Shown one piece after another: positions 1 to 5,171 of a DNA stretch of 5,171 nt (positions within the stretch are counted from its first letter, which is position 1; each line of letters opens with the position of its first letter). Made by a program: the position numbers and the translations under genes. This DNA comes from a bacterium. GTDB taxonomy: Bacteria > Gemmatimonadota > Gemmatimonadetes > Gemmatimonadales > Gemmatimonadaceae. The notes beneath the pieces are model-generated. The model ran no database searches and had not been told where the DNA came from. It saw only the letters and a program-made list of their open reading frames with translations. The stretch is taken from NCBI GenBank assembly GCA_021802745.1, contig JAJZRK010000223.1, forward strand, positions 1-5,171. The letters are read 5' to 3'.

Positions 1-1
1 G

Positions 2-1081
2 AACCCGCAGGGCGAGGACACGACTGACCGGTACGACGGCCTGCTCAAGCGCCTCGGCGACACCGGCGTCACCTCGTTCGAAATTGCCCCGCTCGTGGAA
101 GGCGACGAGGAGCAGAGCGGCCAGCACGTCGAGTCGAAGGAGAAGGCCAAGCGCACGTACGCCAAGTCGGTGTCGGCGACGAAGGACGTCATCAATTCCG
201 TCCGCATGGGGCAGAGCGCGAACATCAAGAAGATCAAGCGCGTGGTCCAGGGCATCGTGGACCAGATCCTCTCGGACGAGACGTCGCTGGTCGGGCTCAC
301 GACCATTCGCGATTACGATGACTACACGTTCACGCACTCGGTGAACGTCTGCATCTTCTCCATCGCGCTCGGCCGCCGCCTCGCGCTGACGCGCCTCCAG
401 TTGTACGACCTCGGCATGGCGGCGCTCTTCCATGACATCGGCAAGGCGCGGGTGCCCGCCGACATCATCAACAAGGCCGACGTGCTGACCGACGAGGAAT
501 GGCGCGCCATTGCGGCGCACCCGTGGCTCGGCGTGCTCGCGCTCTTCTCGGTGAAGGACCAGCAGGAGTTCCCGTACCGCTCGATGCTGGTGGCGTTTCA
601 GCATCACATGAAGCGCGACCTCACGGGCTATCCGCGGAGCCTGCGCACCAAGGAGATGATGTTCTACTCCAAGATCGTGGCGTGCGCCGACGGGTTCGAC
701 GCGGCCACGTCGCGCCGCTCGTACCAGACGACGCCGATGGCGCCGTCGGCGGTGCTGCAGGAGATGCGCGACAATCCGCGCCGCGGCATTGACCCCACCG
801 TGGTGAAGGCGTTCATCAACCTGCTGGGCATCTACCCGGTGGGCACCTTCGTCGTGCTCGACACCTTCGAGCTGGCCATCGTGCACGCCGCCAATCCCGA
901 CCCGGAACTGCTCTCGCGGCCGCTCGTGCGCATCGTCAGCGACGACCTGGGCAACGTGCAGTATCCGGGCACCGTCGTGAACCTTGCCGAACGCGCCGAG
1001 AGCGGCGAGTTCCGGCGCACCATCATCAAGACCGCCGACCCCGAACGCTACGGCATTCGCGTCGGCGACTACTTCGTCTAA
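2..1081 (+). CDS. HD-GYP domain protein, probable c-di-GMP phosphodiesterase (5' end cut off by window)
   Basis: The frame is open from the left edge, so the true start lies upstream; 359 residues are visible. A GTG at 95 is not needed as the start. After an Arg/Lys-rich helical linker (about 125-290) comes a complete HD-GYP domain: first His at 335 (motif YTFTHSVNV), FHDIGK with the HD pair at 431-436, AHPWLG with its His near 518, a His pair at 602-607, GYP at 626-634, and ADGFDAATSRRSY, whose Asp is at 689. The family hydrolyses c-di-GMP at a two- or three-metal centre. The usual HHExxDGxGYP reads HHMKRDLTGYP here, so Glu is replaced by Met and the DG Gly by Leu. Position -4 from the first His is Tyr, which argues against the third-metal Glu of trinuclear enzymes. 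A C-terminal tail of about 90 residues follows the family pattern (IYPVGTFVVL). No membrane segment or receiver domain is visible. HD-GYP membership is secure; activity is inferred. Confidence 0.9.
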   Translation, partial: NPQGEDTTDRYDGLLKRLGDTGVTSFEIAPLVEGDEEQSGQHVESKEKAKRTYAKSVSATKDVINSVRMGQSANIKKIKRVVQGIVDQILSDETSLVGLTTIRDYDDYTFTHSVNVCIFSIALGRRLALTRLQLYDLGMAALFHDIGKARVPADIINKADVLTDEEWRAIAAHPWLGVLALFSVKDQQEFPYRSMLVAFQHHMKRDLTGYPRSLRTKEMMFYSKIVACADGFDAATSRRSYQTTPMAPSAVLQEMRDNPRRGIDPTVVKAFINLLGIYPVGTFVVLDTFELAIVHAANPDPELLSRPLVRIVSDDLGNVQYPGTVVNLAERAESGEFRRTIIKTADPERYGIRVGDYFV

Positions 1082-1087
1082 ATCGCT

Positions 1088-1861
1088 GTGCTCACTGCTC
1101 GCTTTGCGGCGCTACGCGCCCGGGGCCAACGCGCCCTCGTCTGTTACGCCACCGCCGGCCATCCCGATCCCGAGGCAAGCATCGCGCTCTGGCAGGGGCT
1201 CGAGGGCGCCGGCGCCGATGTGCTCGAAGTGGGCGTGCCGTTCTCCGACCCGATGGCCGACGGGCCGGTGATCCAGGCCAGTTCGCAGGTGGCGCTGTCC
1301 CACGGCGTGTCGCTCGATGGCGCGCTGGAGCTGGTGGCGCGCGCGAAGCTCGGCATTCCCGTCGTGCTCTTCACGTATCTGAATCCGCTCATCGCCGCCG
1401 GGCCGGGCGTGCTCACGCGCGCCGCAGCGGCCGGCGTGCATGGCTTGCTGGTCACGGACCTGCCGGTGGGGAGCGATCCGGAGCGCGAGGCCTGGCTGGG
1501 CGAGGGGCCGCTGGACTTCGTGCGGCTCGTGGCGCCGACGACGCCCAGCGCGCGCATGGCCGAGATTGCACGGCACGGGCGTGGTTTCGTGTACCTCATC
1601 TCGCGCCTCGGCGTGACCGGCGTCAGCGACCAGCTCCCGACCGACCTGCCGCAGACCATCGCCCAGCTGCGCGCGGTGTGCACGCTCCCCATTTGCGTGG
1701 GCTTCGGCATCGCGCGCCCCGAGCAGGCGCGCGTGCTTGGCGCCCACGCCGACGGCATCGTGGTGGGGAGCGCCATTGTGCGCGCCGCGAATGAGTCCGT
1801 GGACGCGGCCGTGCGGCTGGCCGGGGGCCTGCGCGCGGCGCTCGACGAGCGCACGGCGTGA
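1088..1861 (+). CDS. trpA: Tryptophan synthase alpha subunit
   Basis: This subunit cleaves indole-3-glycerol phosphate to indole and glyceraldehyde-3-phosphate; TrpB then joins the channelled indole to serine. It is a cytoplasmic TIM barrel of 257 residues, slightly shorter than the roughly 268 of enterobacterial TrpA. The catalytic pair is present: Glu47 in LEVGVPFSDP and Asp58 in DPMADGP, matching Salmonella Glu49 and Asp60. Also visible are YLNP (97-100), YLISRLGVTG (169-178), the phosphate-site loop VGFGI (204-208) and VVGSAIV (225-231). The GTG start is forced, because the upstream gene's TAA lies in the same frame nine bases earlier and the N-terminus (RFAALRARGQRALVCYATAGHPD) aligns with the family from there. 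No Shine-Dalgarno is seen in the 6-base gap, so translation probably depends on coupling to the HD-GYP gene. TrpB, usually adjacent, is not in the window. Confidence 0.97.
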   Translation: MLTARFAALRARGQRALVCYATAGHPDPEASIALWQGLEGAGADVLEVGVPFSDPMADGPVIQASSQVALSHGVSLDGALELVARAKLGIPVVLFTYLNPLIAAGPGVLTRAAAAGVHGLLVTDLPVGSDPEREAWLGEGPLDFVRLVAPTTPSARMAEIARHGRGFVYLISRLGVTGVSDQLPTDLPQTIAQLRAVCTLPICVGFGIARPEQARVLGAHADGIVVGSAIVRAANESVDAAVRLAGGLRAALDERTA

Positions 1862-2394
1862 CCGGGCCGGTGCTCCCCGAGTGGGCGGTCGTCGGCGAGA
1901 AGCGGCGCAACCACATCGCTCGCGTCACGGCGCTGCTCGACGAGTGGGCGATGCGCATGCAGCTCGACGCCGCAGAGGCGCAGGCCTGGCACGATGCCGG
2001 GCGATGGCACGATGCCCTGCGTGATGCGACACCGGCGGCACTGCGCGCCATCGTGGCCGCTCCCGAACTGCCGGACGGCATCCTGCACGGCCCCGCCGCC
2101 GCCGTGATGCTCGAGCGCGAGGGGGAAGCGCGGAAGAGCGTGCTCGACGCCGTGCGCTGGCACACGGTCGGCCATCCGGACTGGGATCGCACCGGGCGCG
2201 CGCTCTTCATGGCCGACTTTCTCGAGCCGGGGCGCAGCTTCATGCATGCCGATCGGGCCTTTCTCGCCGCCCAGCTGCCGCACAACTTCGACGGCGTCTT
2301 CCGGCAGGCGGTGCGCATGCGTCTCGAGTGGACCCTGCGCGAGGGCAACCGGATCTTCGAGGGAACGGTCACGCTGTGGAATTCGGTCCGCTGA
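1858..2394 (+). CDS. HD-domain hydrolase, YqeK-like (diadenosine tetraphosphatase family)
   Basis: This is a 178-residue cytoplasmic protein whose GTG start overlaps the trpA stop (GTGA, 1858-1861), implying translational coupling. The metal ligands of an HD fold appear in order: His19 (NHIARV), His51-Asp52 (GRWHDALRDA), His77 (ILHGPAAAVML), His102 (VRWHTVGH) and Asp120 (ALFMADFLEPGR). The LHG..AA, HT.G and ADFLEPGR elements are typical of YqeK proteins, some of which hydrolyse Ap4A to two ADP. YqeK usually has LLHDxAK around the HD pair; here it reads RWHDALRD, so the flanking Leu and Lys are missing although the ligands remain. The LytR_C gene directly downstream supports the assignment, since yqeK and LytR-type genes are neighbours in many nadD-yqeK-lytR-rsfS clusters. 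The HD superfamily call is strong; the Ap4A substrate is inferred only. Confidence 0.82.
   Translation: MTGPVLPEWAVVGEKRRNHIARVTALLDEWAMRMQLDAAEAQAWHDAGRWHDALRDATPAALRAIVAAPELPDGILHGPAAAVMLEREGEARKSVLDAVRWHTVGHPDWDRTGRALFMADFLEPGRSFMHADRAFLAAQLPHNFDGVFRQAVRMRLEWTLREGNRIFEGTVTLWNSVR
2359..2364 (+). promoter_or_regulatory. Likely ribosome binding site (GAGGGA) deciding the LytR_C gene start
   Basis: GAGGGA lies inside the end of the YqeK-like gene, 11 bases before a GTG at 2376. It is the best purine-rich match near any candidate start. It favours GTG 2376 over the farther upstream GTG at 2328, which would give a 67-base overlap and a low-complexity N-terminus. The spacing is slightly long. 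Confidence 0.4.
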
Positions 2395-2876
2395 CGTCGC
2401 CCGCCGTCACGCCGGACGCGGCCGCCCGCCGGCGGCGGCGGCGCGTGGCGATGCTGGTGATCGTGGCGGCGATTGCCACCGGCGTCTTTCGCCCCGGCCC
2501 GAGCCGCGCGCCCCGCGCCGATGCCGACTCCACCAACGGCGCGGTGGTGCGTCCGGCGCGCGTCGTTCCCGATTCGGTGCGGATCAAGGTCGAGGTGCTC
2601 AACGCCACCGACGTGCGCGGGCTCGGCCGCCTCGCCACGGCATGGATGCGCGACAAGGGCTTTGACGTGGTGGGAATGGGCACGGCGCCGCAGGCGGAAC
2701 GGCGCGACAGCACGCTGGTGCTCGATCGGTCGGGACACCCGGAATGGGCGCGGATGGCCGCCGAGGCAATGGGCGGGGCGCGCGTGGAATCGCGCCCCGA
2801 TACGTCACGCTACCTCGACCTCACCATCCTGATTGGCCGCTCGTGGCGGCCGCCGCCGCAGACGCTCTACCCGTAG
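2376..2876 (+). CDS. Membrane-anchored LytR_C-domain protein
   Basis: From GTG 2376 this is 166 residues. An Arg run (about 18-23), encoded by a CGG-rich tract, is followed by one hydrophobic segment (VAMLVIVAAIATGVF, about 24-38). This is an inside-positive anchor that places the rest outside the cytoplasmic membrane. After a Pro/Ala/Arg-rich linker comes a LytR_C-like domain (about 69-155): VEVLNATDVRGLGRLATAW, then DKGFDVV, a STLVLDRSG strand, EWARMAAEAMGGARV, and a closing LDLTILIGR. LytR_C normally forms the C-terminal tail of LytR-CpsA-Psr cell-wall ligases; here the catalytic domain is absent, so no ligase activity is expected. The start overlaps the upstream gene by 19 bases, so co-expression is likely. 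The last 72 bases lie antisense to the end of rlmN. The exact start (2328, 2376 or 2451) is uncertain; starting at ATG 2451 would lose the Arg run. Confidence 0.78.
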   Translation: MEFGPLTSPAVTPDAAARRRRRRVAMLVIVAAIATGVFRPGPSRAPRADADSTNGAVVRPARVVPDSVRIKVEVLNATDVRGLGRLATAWMRDKGFDVVGMGTAPQAERRDSTLVLDRSGHPEWARMAAEAMGGARVESRPDTSRYLDLTILIGRSWRPPPQTLYP

Positions 2877-3896
2877 CTGGCCGCACGCCGCGGCAATGTC
2901 GGTGCCGCGGCTCCTGCGGACCGCCACTTCCACGCCGTGCCGCGCGACCTCGGCGGCGAAGCGCTTGATCCCCTCCGGCGTCGTCGGCGTAAAGGCGCCG
3001 GCGCCGCCCGGGTGCAACGGGATCAGGTTGATGAACGCACCGCAGTGCTTCGCGAGTCGCGCCAACTCGGCCGCGTGATTCGGCTGGTCGTTCACGCCGC
3101 CGAGCATCACGTATTCGAACGTCACGCGCCGGCTGAACGAGGCGGCGGCGTCAATCACTTTCTCGAGCGGGAACTTGAGGTTCACCGGCATCAGCATGCG
3201 CCGCAATTCGTCCGTCGGCGCGTGCACGGAGATCGCCAACCGGAACTGCTCGGGCCGCTGTGCGAGCGCCTCGATGCCCGGCAGCACGCCAACCGTCGAG
3301 ACGGTGATGTGCCGCGCGCCGATGCCGCACCCCTTGGGGTCGTTGAGGATCGTCAGCACGACGCTCACCGCCTTCCAGTTCATGAGCGGCTCGCCCATGC
3401 CCATGAACACGATGTTGGTCGGCTTGATGGGTTCGGGCAGGAGCGCCAGTTCGCGCACCTGCCCGGCAATCTCCGACGGGAGCAGGTTGCGGTAGAAGCC
3501 CATGAGCCCGGTGGCGCAGAACGAGCACTGCAGCGCGCAGCCCGCCTGCGACGAGATGCAGAGCGTCACCCGGTCGCCGTCGGGTATGGAGACCGTCTCG
3601 ATCGTCTGGCCGTCGTGCAGGCGGAAGAGAAACTTTCGCGTCCCGTCCGTGGAGCGTTGCTCCGCGGTGAGTTCGAGGCGCGGCATGGCAAAGGCATGCT
3701 CCAGTTCGGCGCGGAACCCGAGCGGCAAGTCGGTCATGGCGGCGAACCCGGCCACGGGCTTCGCCCAGAGGTGGCGCACCGCCTGGCTGCCGCGGTAGGC
3801 GCCGATGCCGCGACCTTCGGCAAAGGCGCGCAGGCGCTGCTCGGACTCTGCCGGCGGCAGGTCCAGGACGTTGATGCGCGGCGTGGACTCGGTCAC
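2805..3896 (-). CDS. rlmN: Dual-specificity RNA methyltransferase RlmN (radical SAM, 23S rRNA A2503 / tRNA A37 C2-methylation)
   Basis: RlmN uses SAM and a 4Fe-4S cluster to methylate C2 of A2503 in 23S rRNA and of A37 in some tRNAs, tuning ribosome fidelity. At 363 residues it is near the usual 350-385. Key residues are in place: cluster cysteines 120, 124 and 127 (CALQCSFCATG), Cys113 seven residues before the cluster and Glu100 (both spaced as in E. coli Cys118 and Glu105), and methyl-carrier Cys338 in RGTDIAAACGQL (E. coli Cys355). Other family signatures are FMGMGEPLMNW (164-174), ITVSTVGVLPGI (197-208), ISVHAPTDELRR (222-233) and FEYVMLGGVND (260-270). GTG 3896 is chosen because it overlaps the stop of the upstream barrel gene as GTGA and the N-terminus (RINVLDLPPAE) fits the family. 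The open frame continues upstream to 4736, but that is a shadow of the barrel gene. The last 72 bases overlap the LytR_C gene antisense. Confidence 0.96.
   Translation of the reverse strand: MTESTPRINVLDLPPAESEQRLRAFAEGRGIGAYRGSQAVRHLWAKPVAGFAAMTDLPLGFRAELEHAFAMPRLELTAEQRSTDGTRKFLFRLHDGQTIETVSIPDGDRVTLCISSQAGCALQCSFCATGLMGFYRNLLPSEIAGQVRELALLPEPIKPTNIVFMGMGEPLMNWKAVSVVLTILNDPKGCGIGARHITVSTVGVLPGIEALAQRPEQFRLAISVHAPTDELRRMLMPVNLKFPLEKVIDAAASFSRRVTFEYVMLGGVNDQPNHAAELARLAKHCGAFINLIPLHPGGAGAFTPTTPEGIKRFAAEVARHGVEVAVRRSRGTDIAAACGQLRVERLRRRPPRAANQDGEVEVA
2887..2911. repeat. Perfect 9-bp inverted repeat (hairpin) just past the LytR_C stop
   Basis: GCCGCGGCA (2887-2895) and TGCCGCGGC (2903-2911) are perfect reverse complements around a 7-base loop. 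The hairpin starts 11 bases after the TAG of the LytR_C gene, where a terminator for the left operon would be expected. It lies wholly inside rlmN, just before the catalytic Cys338 codon on that strand. No T-run follows on either strand, so it is not a classical intrinsic terminator. It may act as a stem-loop 3' end, or may simply reflect GC-rich codons for RGTDIAAA. Confidence 0.5.
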
Positions 3897-4789
3897 TTGA
3901 CGACGGAACTGAGTGAGAACTGATACGTCGCCGACAGGTGGTTGGGGCTTTCCTCGCGTGCCACGCCAATCACGTAGCCGCGATGGTGGAACGCGATCCC
4001 CAGTCGCGCCCGCCAATTCGTGCGGCCGTAGGCCTCCGTGCGTGCGGCGCCGAGCCGCGCTTCGAGGCGCTGCCAGCGCGCGAGCGCATACCCGAACGCC
4101 TCGCGCGGCAGGCCGTCGGCCGCGGTGTAGCTGAGCCCCACCCGGCTCGTCTGCAGCGAGTCCTTGCCGGCGAGCCGCGCGTCCGCGGCGAGGAGCAGTT
4201 CCGTCTGTTCGTGCTCTCGCGCGAACGGACTGGCCAGGAACGTCGAGGCGGCCAGCCGCAGGTCGCGCGAGCCGAGGCCGCGCGAGATGGCGCCGACATC
4301 CACCGAGATGGCGTGGCGCGAGATGTTGTCGAGCGTGCCGCTGCGGACGCGGAGGGCCGCGCCCATCGTGACGGGGCCCAGCGCTCGGGCGGCGATCAGC
4401 GAGAGCAGGGTCGTGGAATAGAGAATCTCGTCGCCGATGGACTGCGGATCCGAATCGGTGCGCAGGAGGTCGCCCACCGAGGCGTGCGTCATCCCGAGCG
4501 CGAAGGTGGTGCCGTCCCGCCAGCGCGCGGCGACCGTGGCCGTCTGGGCCGTCACGGCCACGTCCACGGGTGCGCTCATCGTCCCGACGGCGAGCCGGAG
4601 GCGGCTGCCCGCCGGAATGCTGACGCTCGCGGGATTCCACAGGCCGAACCCTGACGTCGTTCCGAGCGCCGGCGCTTCCGCGGTGAGCCCAATGGGAAAG
4701 GAGAGGAGGTCTCTCCCCGGCACCAACTGCGCCCACAGCGCGCCCGGCGCGAGCACGGAGCAGAACATTAGAGAGGCGCGTCGGAGCAT
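3893..4789 (-). CDS. Secreted, probable outer-membrane beta-barrel protein (PorV-like style), function unknown
   Basis: The 298-residue protein starts with a Sec signal peptide: RR at 3-4, a hydrophobic core about 5-17, then ALWA|Q with likely cleavage after Ala20. No lipobox is seen. The mature N-terminus (FPIGLTAEAPALGTTSGFGLWNPASV, split here by the GLWNPA motif at about 49-54) recalls the start of PorV/UPF0164-type barrels, where a WNPA element follows the signal. The remainder alternates short amphipathic strands with Asp/Gly/Ser turns and ends in strand-like segments (YVIGVAREE, SATYQFSLSSVVK), fitting an outer-membrane barrel. I cannot name a substrate or partner. The ATG at 4789 is preferred because it gives a complete signal peptide and sits six bases after a good -10 box, though it has no Shine-Dalgarno. 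Its stop overlaps the rlmN start by GTGA, so the two are probably co-transcribed and translationally coupled. Confidence 0.75.
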   Translation of the reverse strand: MLRRASLMFCSVLAPGALWAQLVPGRDLLSFPIGLTAEAPALGTTSGFGLWNPASVSIPAGSRLRLAVGTMSAPVDVAVTAQTATVAARWRDGTTFALGMTHASVGDLLRTDSDPQSIGDEILYSTTLLSLIAARALGPVTMGAALRVRSGTLDNISRHAISVDVGAISRGLGSRDLRLAASTFLASPFAREHEQTELLLAADARLAGKDSLQTSRVGLSYTAADGLPREAFGYALARWQRLEARLGAARTEAYGRTNWRARLGIAFHHRGYVIGVAREESPNHLSATYQFSLSSVVK

Positions 4790-4795
4790 CAGCGC

Positions 4796-4824
4796 AGGAT
4801 ACCCCAGCCGAGGGACACGGTCAA
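4796..4824 (-). promoter_or_regulatory. Sigma70-type promoter for the barrel gene-rlmN operon, probably giving a leaderless mRNA
   Basis: On the minus strand TTGACC (4824-4819, five of six against TTGACA) and TATCCT (4801-4796, four of six against TATAAT) are separated by exactly 17 bases. The -10 box ends six bases before the ATG at 4789, so transcription would begin at or next to the A of the start codon. This fits the lack of any ribosome binding site before that ATG. It is predicted by eye from consensus, without experimental support. Confidence 0.6.
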
Positions 4825-4885
4825 GCGTCTTGTTGCTACCACCAAGTTGCTTTCTCCGTTAGTTTTACACTGCTAATACCCCTGC

Positions 4886-4889
4886 GGAG
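4886..4889 (+). promoter_or_regulatory. Ribosome binding site (GGAG) for the TTG-started EIIA gene
   Basis: GGAG at 4886-4889 lies six bases before TTG 4896, a good Shine-Dalgarno spacing. It is the reason for choosing TTG over the downstream in-frame GTG at 4932, which would remove the conserved N-terminal part of the domain. An in-frame stop (TAG 4860) limits the start on the upstream side. Confidence 0.6.
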
Positions 4890-4895
4890 AACCGG

Positions 4896-5171
4896 TTGCT
4901 CACCGCACTGCTCCCCCCGGCACGGATTCGCGTGCCGTTGGGAAGCCATTCACGTCACGCCTTGTTCCGCGAATTGGTGGAACTCGCGCTTCCAGGTGCC
5001 GATCCAGCAACGCTGGACGCGGCCTTTCAGGGTGTGCTGTCGCGCGAGGCCGAAATCAGCACCGCGATCGGCGATGGGCTCGCCGTGCCGCACGGCCGCA
5101 CCGATGCCATCAGCGAGATCTGCCTTGCCGCCGGGATCGTCGAGGGAGTGGAGGACTACGCGGCGCCCAGA
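4896..5171 (+). CDS. PTS EIIA domain protein, PtsN/fructose type (3' end cut off by window)
   Basis: The first 92 residues of a protein that runs off the right edge; full EIIA domains are about 150 residues. It begins LTALLPPARIRVPLGSHSR, then LFRELVEL (24-30), a helix leading into VLSREAEISTAIGDGLAVPH (47-66) and the start of the next strand (ISEICLAAGI). This matches the EIIA-Fru/PtsN pattern of a V(L)xRE helix, sTgIG.G.AvPH and a phosphorylatable His, here His66 at 5091-5093. Such proteins accept phosphate from HPr or NPr, either to pass it to a sugar permease or, in PtsN-like forms, to regulate targets. The usual Gly after Thr is Ala here (STAIG). No permease gene is visible, so transport versus regulation cannot be decided; a larger fusion protein is possible. 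TTG is the chosen start because of its upstream GGAG. Confidence 0.82.
   Translation, partial: MLTALLPPARIRVPLGSHSRHALFRELVELALPGADPATLDAAFQGVLSREAEISTAIGDGLAVPHGRTDAISEICLAAGIVEGVEDYAAPR

Larger units (their letters stand above)
4790..4895. other. Divergent intergenic region with an AT-rich core
   Basis: These 106 bases separate the minus-strand barrel gene from the plus-strand EIIA gene. The barrel promoter occupies the left part. The stretch at about 4829-4880 is clearly less GC-rich than the rest of the window and probably holds the EIIA promoter. Weak -10 candidates on the plus strand are TACACT (4866-4871) and TAATAC behind a TG (4871-4879), but neither has a well-spaced -35. GTTGCT occurs at 4832, 4846 and 4895; I cannot assign it a role. 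Confidence 0.5.

Noticed and set aside
1144..2283. Long antisense frame (379 codons) opposite trpA and the YqeK-like gene
   Set aside because: Its translation is Arg/Ser/Pro/Ala-rich without family motifs, and the opposite strand carries well-recognised proteins; this is typical of high-GC shadow frames.
2328..2375. Upstream GTG start for the LytR_C gene
   Set aside because: It would overlap the upstream gene by 67 bases and add a sequence that is only an alternative frame of that gene; GTG 2376 has a better-placed GAGGGA.
2421..2446. CGG-rich tract as a trinucleotide repeat element
   Set aside because: It encodes the Arg run before the membrane segment of the LytR_C protein, so its coding role explains it.
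1623..2738. Second long minus-strand frame (371 codons) under the YqeK-like and LytR_C genes
   Set aside because: Low-complexity composition, no recognisable domain, and it lies against two supported plus-strand genes in another frame.
2937..3923. Plus-strand frame of 328 codons covering rlmN
   Set aside because: It is the complement of RlmN codons; the RlmN frame has all its catalytic motifs, whereas this one gives an Arg/His/Glu-rich sequence without a fold signature.
3897..4736. N-terminal extension of the rlmN frame to make a 643-residue protein
   Set aside because: The extension overlaps the whole barrel gene in another frame and is Arg/Gly/Pro-rich; RlmN homology begins just after GTG 3896, which also forms a GTGA overlap with the upstream stop.

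Overview
The window is GC-rich, densely packed bacterial DNA with long shadow frames on both strands. It looks like core chromosome, with no transposase, integrase, tRNA, rRNA or CRISPR signal. GC content, gene content and protein style (an HD-GYP protein with a YTFTHSVNV-type motif, a PorV-like barrel protein, a LytR_C protein beside a YqeK-like HD protein) suggest Gemmatimonadota or a relative. That placement is an inference from style, not a database match.

Left block, + strand, 2-2876: four tightly spaced genes read rightward. They are the 3' part of an HD-GYP protein (a c-di-GMP phosphodiesterase type), trpA (tryptophan synthase alpha subunit) after a 6-base gap, a YqeK-like HD-domain protein overlapping trpA by GTGA, and a small membrane-anchored LytR_C-domain protein overlapping its neighbour by about 19 bases. 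The spacing suggests one transcription unit. It mixes signalling, amino-acid synthesis, nucleotide hydrolysis and envelope functions, so it need not be one pathway.

Middle block, - strand, 2805-4789: a secreted, probably outer-membrane beta-barrel protein is followed by rlmN (radical SAM methyltransferase for 23S rRNA and tRNA A2503/A37). The two are joined by a GTGA stop/start overlap. A well-formed -35/-10 promoter ends six bases before the barrel gene's ATG, which has no Shine-Dalgarno, so the mRNA is probably leaderless. The 3' ends of rlmN and the LytR_C gene overlap tail-to-tail by 72 bases with codons in register. A 9-bp perfect hairpin lies just beyond the overlap.

Right block, + strand, 4896 to the edge: after a 106-base, locally AT-rich divergent intergenic region, a gene starting at TTG behind a GGAG ribosome binding site encodes the first 92 residues of a PTS EIIA (PtsN/fructose type) domain with its phosphorylatable His.

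All of the window is accounted for by these seven genes and one intergenic region. No stretch over 300 bases is without a gene. I see no clearly novel multi-gene system. The points most worth a second look are the in-register convergent overlap with its hairpin, the probable leaderless promoter, the yqeK-LytR_C pair without its usual partners, and trpA lying apart from trpB.
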